64,000 bases of DNA from assembly GCF_047496725.1 (NCBI RefSeq), contig NC_132983.1, forward strand, positions 2,498,001 to 2,562,000. Reading direction: 5' to 3'. Below are positions 26,401 through 39,600 of the stretch, one piece after another; within the stretch, counting starts at the first letter, position 1; each line of letters starts with the position of its first letter. Origin of the DNA: Anoplolepis gracilipes. Lineage: Eukaryota > Arthropoda > Insecta > Hymenoptera > Formicidae. The notes under the pieces were generated by a model. It had not been told where the DNA came from. It made no database searches and saw only the letters and a list, made by a program, of their open reading frames with translations. Made by a program: the position numbers and the translations under genes.

Positions 26401-26840
26401 TATTTTAAATCGCAATCGTACCGCCGCAGAACTCTATTATGCGTAAATATAAAATTTCATCCATATTTTCCGATTATTCGTGCGTCACCTAACATTAAAT
26501 ATGTAAATCAATTACTTATCATTTACATTTTTTATTCGTAATGATTTTATCAAATATCCAGTTGTATTAACATACGTGATGATGCAGTAAAAGGTAATGT
26601 ATTTTCGATCATAGAGTGCACTTTTAACATTTCATGCTTTTTAATAAATAAAAAAATTATTTTTATGTTAAAAATCTCGTGTTTTCCGTTACACGGGCAT
26701 ATCGTATTATTATTATATTAATTGCTACTATATACTTGTGGTGAGATTTCACAATGTATAAAAAAATTAGCTTGAATGAATTTGCAATTATATTATAATT
26801 GCATAATTACAATTCTAATAATTGTCTATATATGAAAAAA

Positions 26841-26887
<47 letters not shown>

Positions 26888-29800
26888 ATAAAATATCTTA
26901 ATAGAAATAAAATAAAATAAAAGACCTGATGCCAATATCTATTAAAGACTTGTATAAAAAACAAAAAGAAATTATCAAATAAGAATATAAGCAAGATAGT
27001 GAAACTTGAAAATATTGAAATCGCGAAAAAGAGAAAAAATTTCTGAAATAAATTAAATAAAAAAAGACAGTGCTGAAGCTTCACAGGATAAAGAATGAAA
27101 TACAAATACAAGATATACATAGATAATGAAATTGATCAAAAGAAAGGATATAAGAAAGAATTTAACAAAAATTAAGATAAAAAATATGGAATTTTGCAAA
27201 GAGAAGCGTAAAAAGCGAGCATAATTTCGCATGGAATAAAATGAATAAAATGAAGGAATAACGAAAATTACAATAAGTAGGAGGGGAAGAAGGATGCGAT
27301 CCGGTGATGTTTTCCTAAGTGCAAATCAGTGAAAGGATGAACAGACAGGCAGATCCATCCGGAGGGATGGAAGAGTGAAAGACGGTCCCGATAAGCGACT
27401 ACCTAAGAAGAGCGACCGAGACGGATGGACAGGATCACAAAGTGGGAGAAACGACAGAGACTGGAGGACAGGAGAGGAAAAGAGGGACAGACAGAAGGAG
27501 ATAGACACTCGAATTTTGTCCTAGGGAGGCACGGTTCGTCTGAGGGGAGTTTAAATGGGTACGGGGGAGTCGATCCGGAAGAGAAGCCTCCATTAGATGA
27601 TGTCTACCGTCGCCATATATGCGGCACATTATTACGACCGCTTGTTAACCAGGCAGGAACGTCCGTACGCAATTACACTCCAACGTTTTGTTCTTGTAAG
27701 TCAATTCACGCTGTAATTCTCCTCTATCATTTTGTATGATCGAACTAAAGTCGATTAAAATTAGTCAAACCAAGTTAGATCACGAAATTATAATATATAC
27801 ATGTATACTTAAAAAAAATTGAAAATATTTCACATATAATATGCATTATGACTAAAATATTGCATATATAATATGCACGTGTTTAAAATACTTGAAGAAA
27901 AAAATCAACACAATGTTACAACATCCCTCCTCTTTTTTGAATGAGAAAAATATTGATTTTATATTCTGTTTGTCACAGAATGTACTCCGAGAATAGTTGC
28001 AACTCTAAGTGTCGAGCTTATGTAAGATTGTGCATAAAAAGCTAACGGACTCAACCTAAGACCACAACGTGCATAGATTCCCTGTTTACACGTTTGCTTC
28101 CTTTTACCCTTCATCTCTGTTCAGCGATTCGTTCATAATTCCTACGTTGTCGAAAGTGTTATTCGTTTCGTCTGGGAAAGCAACATCCGCGTTTGACAAA
28201 CGACGCATGTGATGGATGAGGAATGATTACGCAAGAATATCACTTTATTATATTTAGTAACACAATCGAAGCGAATTTCCCCCAGAATTTTCCGTGCGAA
28301 ATGTCGCGTCGTGGGCGAAGTTGTTTCTGCGACGAATAAATAAAAATTCAGTAATCTCGTTATAATTCTTTGCGTTATCGAGATTTATTTCACGAAAAAA
28401 GAATTGGCGACATTAAATTTCAATCCAATGCAAACATTAATATCTCATTAAAATTTCAAGCCAAATATTTCGAGCTCCGTGTAAATTCCATCTCTTCGAT
28501 TTACGTATTAATCGACGTTATAATTTTAAAAAAGTCCAGAGATATAAAATATCAAAACGCAAATATATATATGTGTATATATACGTAATCCATTAATACA
28601 TCCAACTTTTTTGTAACTAAACAAAAGGCGGAAATGAAAAGTATCAACGCGATCTCTGTAATGGCGAAAATTTGCACGAAACCGGGCGAGAATATAATGC
28701 TGCAAATTAGCGAATTCTGCAACAACATGCGACGGCACATCAATTTTTCATCACACGCGGCGCTTAACAGCGCTGCGCAATAATTTCGTTTTCGTGAAAA
28801 TGTCCGATCATAATCACGTTATCGATGATTTTCGATTGCCTTTGTTACTCGAGTAATAATTATTTCTTCGCGTCGCGAATAAAAACGAGATCTACGCTAT
28901 GGGACTCCGCTGACACGTGTAAGAAAAATTATTGCCTAGAAGAAAAAAAGAAAGAAAAAGACAAAAAAGCTGCTTAATGTTACATATTTTTTGTACTTTA
29001 TTGAAAGAAAATAATATCTAATTATACGTAATCAGCATAAAGCCATTAGAAAATAACAAGGGGATGAATATGCGTAATTTTCCGTATTGATCGTATCAAT
29101 AAAATGTCACAGCAGTGTGTAACGTACGTGTACGAAAACGAAGGCAAAGCAAACGTATGATTTATAGTCGTGTAATCGTCGCGAGTCGACGATGCGGACG
29201 AGAGAAAAAAAATTAACGACTGCGTCCGCACCTGCGCTTGTGCACGTGGCAAGTACGTAGATACACATGTGCAAGGACGACGTAATGCTTTTATATACCG
29301 GACACAATGATATCGTACGCGGGAGAAACTGAAGTTGGAGCATTTAATCGAGAAAATTAAAGCCCTTCGATAGGGAAGACAAACCCGCGGTATCTTGCTG
29401 TTTACTGTTTATCTCATTTGCATCTCTGCCTCGACTGACGCTTTATAAATAATAAACGACAATCGCGTAGAATATAAATTTTGCAAAGGGCTTAAAAGGG
29501 CGTTACAGTTTTCGGCGCTTTAACAATTACAGTAGTATCCACCTACAAACACATACGCACACATACGCACGCACAAATGTTTCGGGAGCGAAGGGAGAAT
29601 TGGTTTGTAAATTTTTTTTCCATTATAATATTTTTCATCTCAATGTATCATTACACCCGCTCGAAAGTTTATAGTGTACGCACGTAAAATTCGTCGACGA
29701 AAATTACCGTCGATTTTCGAAACGCGGCCGGACATAATTAGTTGATGAGAAACTAATGAGTTTGTTTCTGCACGGAGAATTCCAAGTCCATTATAATTTC

Positions 29801-32800
29801 TAACTAATTGACTTTGATGTTTTAAGGCGTCTAATGAATTGCTAAATTGATGACCGTTCACGCACAGGTAATTACACGAATGCGCGTGCGCACGCAATCT
29901 ATTTTAATATACCTCGTACTAATAATACTCGTACTTATATTCGTATATTATTCGTCTGCTGTATCACTTGTTTTCTCTCATGACCCATTTCTTTCGTCGT
30001 TACGATTGTATATTATCATTGATATCAATTTCGCTATTTACTTAATAAAAGTAATCGATATATTCTCTTGAATGAAATTAACGTATTATCAGTGAAAAAT
30101 CTCACTCTAAAGAATCAGTTAGTTGTAATGTTTAATTGTTCCATAAAATTTTACTGCCACAATCGGTAAATCAAAAGGCAAAAGAGCAAAATGCCAGTGT
30201 TTCACTGATTTTTATTTCACACCTTGTCACTGTCTCAATCAGTGACATTTTCACGTACATTTTCAGTTTAACAGAATACATATATCTATCGAATATATCA
30301 AAGATAAAAACTTTCAATATTTATCTTTTCATTTTACGTAATTAGTCAAGACTTAGAAATTATAAAAATTATTCAACGTAATAAGAATGATGATAATGAT
30401 CATGTCAGCCCTTCCAAGAAACGACGAGCCTAGCTCTATCATCCTTTTCAATATGGTTACCCACCGATTCGGCCGTCTTACTGCGGAATGTGGGAAAGGG
30501 GTTGCAGCGGCGGGGTCGGCAACAACCCTAAGCGTTCCTTCGGCTTTACACATCGCCGTGTCTTACACTAGATCGTTGTACGGTCGGAGAAGGATAGGGG
30601 AAACGGGCAAGAGAACTGAGCATGGCGGCTGAGTATAGTGTGGATGGTTTGGATCGATGAGAGAAAGCCGCCGGTCTGATTGGCGGGGCCGCGGGGGCGG
30701 AACAGGACGTAGCCAATGAACGTGGCTATCCCCGACATATAGTGGTTACGAAATCACTGATTTTTACGCTCGGCGCCCGTCCACTTCGACTTCGTTGTAA
30801 ATACCATAAATCGGATAGCCACAATTTAGATATCGCGCCGAGATAAGTCGGCCCGATATTTACGCGATCGACGCACCTCGCGATGTAAATCGTCACGAAA
30901 GGAAACGAATGCGCCAAGAGATAAGAAGGTGTTCTTTCTTTCTCTCTCTCTCTCTCACTCTCTGTTTTTTTTTAATTATTTATATCTTAAAACATACATA
31001 TAATCTTTCTTTGTAAATCATAAGCTTCCAGATTATCTCGCTTCTCTTCTCCCTAACAAGTGCGTGAAAGATCGCTTTTGGTTTAACGATAGCAACATGT
31101 ACAGGAAAAAAACTATAGACATATTACTAAATTATTCCGCTACTCTTTCCGTGCGTCACGTGATGAGTGCCGATTATCAGATAGCGACAAAACGTGACCA
31201 ACGCGTATTGATTCAGCTGATAATTCTGGCATATATCTTGCATTATCTACTGTCGAATTAGCATAGTATCATTAAATCACGGAAGAGGAAAAGATCAAAT
31301 CCTACGCGATATTATATCGTTCGTCAAATATCGGTATTAATGTTTCTATCATCTTGCAAAGCTGCAATAACTTTGTTCTTTACAGAAAAAACGTAAAAAG
31401 TGTAAAAGTGCATAAGATTCGATTATTGTTAAGAAAATAGAAAATTGAAAGAATCTTTTAAAGAAAAATCTTTATATATATATATATATGTATATATTTG
31501 TACTTTTGCAGCTGCAAGAAAAGTAACGTGTCAAAAATTTTAAATATTTTCGGCCGTATACACACTTTGTATGAATACTAAAAACTACCATGATTTATAG
31601 CGTTTCATTGTTTATGCAGTAACGTTAGGTAATGAAATTTTTACGCGATGAAAAGCGTCGCATTTGTTTATAGACAGAGTCTAGACAAAAAAAGCTCGAT
31701 GAGAGTTCAGAGTCTCGCCGTCGAGTAGAGCTATCTTCGGTGTCATAGGTGCGCAATAATTGATTATTATTCACTGATTTAACAGTCTCCTTGACAGGCA
31801 TGTTGAACTCCGTCTGACCTCAGCGCTACGACTTCGGCCATTGATCTCGCGAAAGCAAGAGTTGTCACTTGCGTCGACCCGAATTTTAACATCGCACGTC
31901 ATCGCCCTCTTCTCGCACTTTTAAATGCCACGGAGCTACACGTGTCGCGATAAGAGATACTGTTTCTATCGAGATGCGCAATCCAATTCAACGTCAATCT
32001 ATTAATGGTCATCACAAATCCAATTCTAATCAAATATGCATTATGTTGTAATTGCATTATTAAATATGGAATGTAAAACGATTTGTACAAATAGCAATTA
32101 ATTGAAAAATTTCATAAGATCATTATCCATATTATTTAATTCAAAAAAAAATTACGCAGTAATTTTGTCGTAATAAAATTTTACACTAATACGTTTTACA
32201 AATTACATGTCCAAATTAAACTGAAAAATATCTTACCGAGCAAAACATACTCAAACAATACAGTGTATCAGTAGATAATCGAAATTCAGATTGTTGGTTA
32301 ATATCTGTCAATGCTTTAGATTTAAAATTTAGATAAAGCAAATGTGTACAATATTCATTATTTCTAGCAGTAGATAACTGCTGAATAACTCTCTTAAATG
32401 GCTTAACATCTGTTATAAACTAGAAGCTACATTAGAGACTAACATTAAAGAGCGACTCAAGGAAAGCGATGTTACGTGATGCGTAAAGCAAAACGTTTAT
32501 CTTATTCACACTTAAAATCGCATGTGAATTTCAGAGAGACGATTTCAAGATATTACAGTTTTATTAATATTCGTCGGGAAGCAAAATCAAGCGAAATAAT
32601 ATTAGAAACGAGACGAGAAAGCGCGACGTCGCTGATCGCGCACGAGAAGAGCAATGTCCGAATTTTCATCAGAATCGCGTTTTAATTTATTCCGCGTTTC
32701 ATTAGCGCGACTGTAGCGAAATGTCGTTCCTGAAGTCGCTTAATTCGGGTTTCGCATTGAGAGTAAAAAAATCGCCACGGAAAGAGTTAACGGGAAATAC

Positions 32801-32851
32801 GGTGGGGTAGCTGCGAGCCGGAGAGAGGGAGAGAGAAAAAGAAAAAGAAAA

Positions 32852-32908
<57 letters not shown>

Positions 32909-34899
32909 ATATTAAATTAGGAAATTTCATAAATTCCCTTTAGCGATCTCTTAGACGATTCGCGCTTCAAGACCCGTGTTTTTCGCCTGAAATCATAATG
33001 AGCCACGTCAAGCTGAATCTACATAGCTATCTATCTGTTCCATATTTTGCGCGACGACGGCGCCGGCGCCAGTTTCTTTTCTTTGACTCCAACATATTTT
33101 ACATCTCCTTGCTCGAACTGTACTATTAATTCTAGGAAAACAATGTTGAGTGATGAAGAAGTTGAGAGAAATTAATACATCGGAAAAAATTCCAAATAAA
33201 AATTTGAATAAATTATATTGTTATTGATTTTATCGAATATAGATGTAATTCAGATTTTAGAACAGAAGAAAATAAGAGGAATAATGCAAAAGCGATGGTT
33301 AGAGTTAATTGATACACCTAGGTCATTTCAAAATGTCAAACAAATGTCTTTTTTAAATAAGAGAAAAAAATTTATTTATAGGAAATGCAACATGTTTTTT
33401 TAACCATGACTTTTTTCTATTTAAAAAAATGCTTTTTCGCTTTTATTTTATTTTACGGAAGGGAAAAAAAAGAAACTTGCTTTACCCAAGTTATCGATAA
33501 TGATGAATCGCGCGAGAAAACATTCTCCGAGAATATTGCTAGAAAGTACGTAAGATTCTTCGTGGAAGTTTCGCCGGTAATTATCTAAAGTTACCAACGG
33601 CTACGAGTCAAAGTGTGAAGTCGTGTTCGAAGTCTTTCTGCACTTCAACGCTCCTTCGCGCCGGTTAATAACAAATGAGCCGGGCTGTGAGCCCCTCACT
33701 TTTGTTATAATCGGAGACACTTGCCCTCGCACAGTTACCGTCTACCATTATGCATTATTCAGTGAATTCATTTGTAGCGTTCTAAACAGCCAACTTATAT
33801 CTCTCGCTTCCTTAACGTTTTTGTTGCTTTCGCATTTAACACTCTCTACAAAGAACTCTGCCAAAATTATTATATCGAAACTTTGCGTTTTTTTTTTTTT
33901 TTTTTTTTTTTTTCATTTTTTCTTCAGATTTTCTGTTTAGAAAAGAGGGCAATCTGTTTAATTTTGATACATACTTTGTCACAGTTCTGCAATTAGTAAC
34001 TATTTTTGAAACAACACTAGTTTGACAAGTACTTTTAAAATTCCTAACTAAATTACACAAGTGTCTGAAAGAGAAATATTATTTGCTGTTTGTAGAGATT
34101 AGTATTATTTTCTATAATTATTCTGTGTGAAAACAATGTCAAACTAATAATTTTTCAAATTTATTACAAAAGAAATATAGTTGATTAAAGATTATTTTTT
34201 CTCACTAAAAGGATCGTTCGGCATCTGTACTACGAGAGACAATGTTCAATCAAAACTCCCAATTTACATAAATATTTTTGAAAGAGAAATATTATTTGTT
34301 GTTTCTATAAAGATTATATATATTTTCTATAATCACCGAGACCATTGTGTGTAAAAAATTCAAATTAACAATTTTAAAACATTTTTCTTATTTTACAAGT
34401 TTGTCATAAAAGAGAAATATTTAATTTTAAAGATTTTTTTCTCGCCAAAAGGATCGTTTGGCATCTGTGCCGTCGCTACGAGAGACAATGTTCAATCAAA
34501 TTTTTTATTTTTTTTTTTACCGTCTATCTCGGCGTCACGCGAAAAGGGTTAAATTTCCGATACATTCGCCACGCTATACCATCCAATCCAAAGCATCAGC
34601 ATGATCCACCGGCGCACACATGGCAGAGCAGTTGATTTACAATCGGCCGCGGGAATTCGCTTGATAATCAAACGGGAGTTTCGGATTGGATTTGTACGGC
34701 GCGTTGCACTGTCTCTCTATATGCCTATATATTCGGGACGCGCGCTCTCGCTGCGCACGCAATGCGCGCGCGCACACAGCACATCGTCGGTCATGTGAAG
34801 GAAAATCAATTAGCCGGGCAAACTGATTCGACTGCGTCTGTTTACTCGTGCGAGTCCGCAATGTGTTTCGCCTCGTAACACAAGCGCTTCCGTTGCGCG

Positions 34900-34932
<33 letters not shown>

Positions 34933-36635
34933 GTACGCACACACATCACCATACATATTCAAAGGATGCATACACGCATGAAGCTACGCTACATGCGTGA
35001 TGTAGCTCTATATATATATATATATATATATATGTACAGGAGGCAATGTTGAACTTTTGTGTCCGTAGCTTCGATGCACCGAGAAACACACACCCGCACG
35101 ATGCGTACACATGTGTATCTCGACACACATCCAGCCGCACATACGCGCGTGTATATGCATCTGCGCGGATACATATTTTACCCTGTATATACATGCGAGC
35201 GTGCGTAGAATTTAAGAGATGGTGGACGTTATACAGCTCGCGATGCCTAATACGCTGTAACATGTTGTTGCATAAGCGTATTATCCTTATTCGGAGAATT
35301 TCGCCTTTTAACCAGTGTGCATATAATACGATTTATTAATATATCTATAACCAATATTTTTAGATTAATCCCTTTATACACGATTGAGAAGATTCAACAA
35401 GAAAGTGATGGAGATATATTTTTTTGAACGCCAGGGTACGTTTGACCACTTCAAATACGCTGAATTATAATATAGTAAATCATTCTCAATCCCTTTTGCG
35501 TTTTTCAAGAGTACAGAAACCTCACTATAAATACATAAAACGATTAACTCCTTTTTATTGCAATGTATTTAAATTTTTTTTTTATATTAACTATGACATT
35601 TATATTCTTCTTTTCTAGTCTCTTATATAATTGATAATACTGTTTATATATTTTTGAAGTTTGATTAAAAGTTTAGTGATACATAAAAACTATAGTGATA
35701 TATAACATCTCCAGCTATATACTTTATATTTTACCCAATTTTCTACATTTCTATTCATGATTATCGAAAAATAATTAAGTTAAATTACATTACGTTGATA
35801 ATGATAATGATAATCATAGATTAGAAAGATATCGTCCGAATATTCTTATCAGATCTTAAAGATATCTCTTCCAAAATGTCAGGTGAACACAACATCGAAT
35901 CGTAGGATATCTTGTCCAAAGTGTCCAAAAGGACGACTGGATCGGGCGACAGGATAATATTCTTAATGAGCATTTAACGATCGTGCAAAAATGCGATATT
36001 GATATTCACCTATCTTTCACGTATCTTTTCACACTTTTCGCAATGGTTGAAATTTCAAGTGCAAATTTTGACAACTCGAGTCAAGACACTCTGTCAAATA
36101 ATCTCATTTAAAATAACCCGAAAATTAAAGGTTTCATGTATTAAATTTTCCCCGACGCTTGTTTGTCTCAATGAATATTTGACAAAGCGGCACCGATATC
36201 TGCCGAGACGAAAGATGACAAATGAACTGAAAAATCATGTCAAATGCGCGTTAAGCGGCCTGTATATCTGCAATCGAAGCTCGATGATATATCGTGCGTA
36301 TATGTCGAACCTAAGTATCGTCTCACATACATATATACGTCGAGAGACATGTGACACGTTAATAAAGTATGTCGCTTCGGAAGAGTGATGTATTCATATT
36401 AGTCTCGGTGCCCAATAATGACATAATCATTGTCATCAAGGAACGCGCGAGCGCGAGCAGAATTGACCGACGCTTTAATAAGGACGATATTGAATTACCT
36501 AGTTCTGCGCGCGAATCCTAAAATGACTCATTTAATTTGCGACGGCGTCGCGACGCCGGTATGCCCCGATTCTGTCAATCTCTCTCTCTTTCGGCTCCGC
36601 TTTAAATATAATATAAATGTATAGTATATACATGC

Positions 36636-36684
<49 letters not shown>

Positions 36685-39600
36685 TATGTATTATACATCG
36701 TATATAAGTATATATGTACGTATAGAGAGAATCGTATGCAATTGTCGCGTGCGTGTCCTGCGCGGTGATCGGCACAAAAATAAACTATGCAGATCAGATA
36801 AATATTAAGTGCCGTTGACAGGTAAATGGCGTATGTTCGATTTCCATTGGGTTGAAAATATTTCTCGACTTCGTTCATTAGCCGTGGTATTGAGATCTGT
36901 AATACCATGGAACTGGGACCACCGCGTGACGTCTCTTGTGGAACACAGATCTGCTAAAAGAATATACATATTTTCCATGATCCGATGTTAATTTGATTTT
37001 TCGCGCATATTATATCGCGTATAATACGATATTTCTCGCAAGTGATAGCAATATATTATATCGAATGATGCTTATAATTTGTTGCAAAGTAAGACACACA
37101 GAAAGGATTAAGACAGAACAAGACTGAAAATACATATGTGTAATATTGAAAACAAATAAAAAAAGATATAAGTAAGAATTAATTTTTTTATGTAATATAT
37201 TTTTGAAAAATATATTACATTGATATTAAATATACCATGCGCTTTCCCAAGATGAGTGTAAAGTGATCGTAAAACGATTCCTTACATGGTTAAATTTTAA
37301 CAAATAACATTTAAACACATTCGGAAAATTAACTTGAAAGTTATTTGCCCTGCTTTTCGTTTTTCAGTTTAGTTTGACTTTTCGTTTCGTGTGTGCTGCC
37401 ATTTCTATGTGAAAAGAGAGAAATGTATTTAACATTGTCTACAAAAAATGGATTTTTAATGTATTCTATACACATTTGTAAAAAAAAATCTAGATTCCGA
37501 TGAGAAATGGCATTTTTTTCATTTTGCAGAGTCGTATATTGGAAGATGCATCCATTATGTGCAATTCTTGGTCACCGAGGCATAATGTGAGTACAGAATT
37601 ATACTTTTTTTTTTTTTATTTTTTTCAAATTTTCTCTTGTGCACGTAATTAGAAATTGATTCGACGACTTTGTCCCACGTGTTGATAAAAGAGTGATATC
37701 GTTAATAATAATACGCAATAAAAGGCAATGTATATTAGTTGTTTTATTAATTATAAACTTATTTAGATAATATAAAGAACTTGAACGAATTAATTCTATC
37801 TTTGCGAAACGAGAGACACATCGCTATATATCGTTTTAAGAACAACTCGATTATTCGTGATGTTAGACGAAATAATGTAATTACACATCACAATGTAATT
37901 ATCCCATCTGTCCAATTAGACGCGTAATTGTATGACAATTTTGTTGCGTTGCTTTTATAATATAGCAATATTTTGAATTTAATAAATGGAAAAATTTTCA
38001 AGATTTATTATATTTATAAACATTTGTTTTAATTCATTATATTATCATTAATCTCGCCATTTGAATACACTCTATATATTTCTAAAAAAAAAAAAAAAAA
38101 CAATATTACTAAAATGAAATAATATTATTTTATACTTAACAAAATACACACATTTCAAATACTATCGTGACGCGTATAGAGTTTTCACCATAATCGAATA
38201 TATTAGTAGGTATAACACAACGAGATATAACGGGTGTAAAAAGAATTCACTCCTGAAACGGAATAACGATACTTTTTATAGGATTCGAAGAAAATTTTTC
38301 ATTAGTGAAAAATTGATTAGATTTCTTCTCCCGGGAGGAAAAAGAAAGAGATAATGAGAGCAAAAAGACCGACAGGAAGAAAACGAAAAAGAGAAAGCGC
38401 GAGAGGGAGAGAGATTATGAGACTGTTGCTGTATACGAAATGCCCCATAATATTTATGCTTTACGAAGCTACGTAGTTACGGTGGTCGGGCTCGCATAAA
38501 CTCGCTAACTCGTGGTTACGATTATGGCCAGTAGTAAATTGATTATTTAGATATACGAGATGAGAGGCGATGCAGGATAGTCGAGTGCCGTAAAAAGAGC
38601 TATGTGTCGCTTATGCCCAACCGCGAATGCAACAGATGCAACCCCCGCAGCTGCGACGGAGTCTGAAACGCGTGCTTTTTGTGTTCGTCCGCTCGCATTT
38701 TCCACCCGCGACGGACATTTCTGTACGAGATTATTAATCCTATAATCAATTCTGTGCCTTCGTATGGTACATCCGTGTGATGACGTACATATGTCTATAT
38801 ACATTTATAACGATTTACAAGGAGCATTAATCGTCAATAAATCGATAAAGACAAAAAAGGAGAGTAACGTGTATATAAGGCGTTACATGCATTAATAATA
38901 TAATAAACAATATCAAAGCAATGCGCGCATAATTTACACTTTATTTAGAACCGCAATAACAAGCAAACAGAAGAAATGGAAATTGATAAAGTAGATTTGA
39001 CAAGCGAAGTAAATTCGACGAGATAATGCAACGCGAATCGATGTCTCGCGGTGCGCTTCGGCGCGCGCAAAAAGACACTAATATAATAATATTAGCGACA
39101 ATAGGTTAATATTAACGCCGTAAAGAGAGCGCGACGTTATAACAGCGCTATTATAAATCGATGATACCCGCGGTAGCGGCGGTGGCGGCGGCGACGGCGT
39201 CGGCGTCGGCGACGGCGACGGCGACGGCGACGGGGTCGGTGTCGCGTCTGCGCTACCCAACGAAACTGAATTTGATGATCCTTACAGAGGCAAAACCCGG
39301 CGCGCGCGAATATAATGTTCTTTACTCTAGACTCTAGACAGTAGGTACTCCGCCATGCAAGTGATAATTTGAACAGTCTCCCCGTTTTCGTGTCAGACGT
39401 CAGATTTTCTGGTGGATATTACTTATTTATGCGCGTCAGACTCTACTCCGTGATGTAGGTTATCGGACGGAAATAACGTAATTGTCCCAATTTGCGATAT
39501 CCAATAACCGACGGGTCCGAGCGCGCCGAGTGCGACTCTGCATTCGAATCCGGAGAGTGTAACCACGCGCGAGGGAGAAAAAGAGAGGGGGGAAGAGAGA

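Larger units (their letters stand above)
10430..37529 (+). other. acj6: acj6 intron 1 (27.1 kb)
   Basis: The intron is bounded by gtgagt at 10430 and ttttgcag at 37529. It is mostly AT-rich with no recognised gene. GC-richer islands stand out at about 14580-15080 (with TGACGTAA, a CRE-like site, near 14812), 17760-18290, 21640-22260, 24290-24460, 24940-25280, 27300-27680 and 30390-30730. These are candidate enhancers or alternative exons. Simple repeats and duplications are listed separately. A short extra exon may be hidden here (see findings). Confidence 0.85.
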
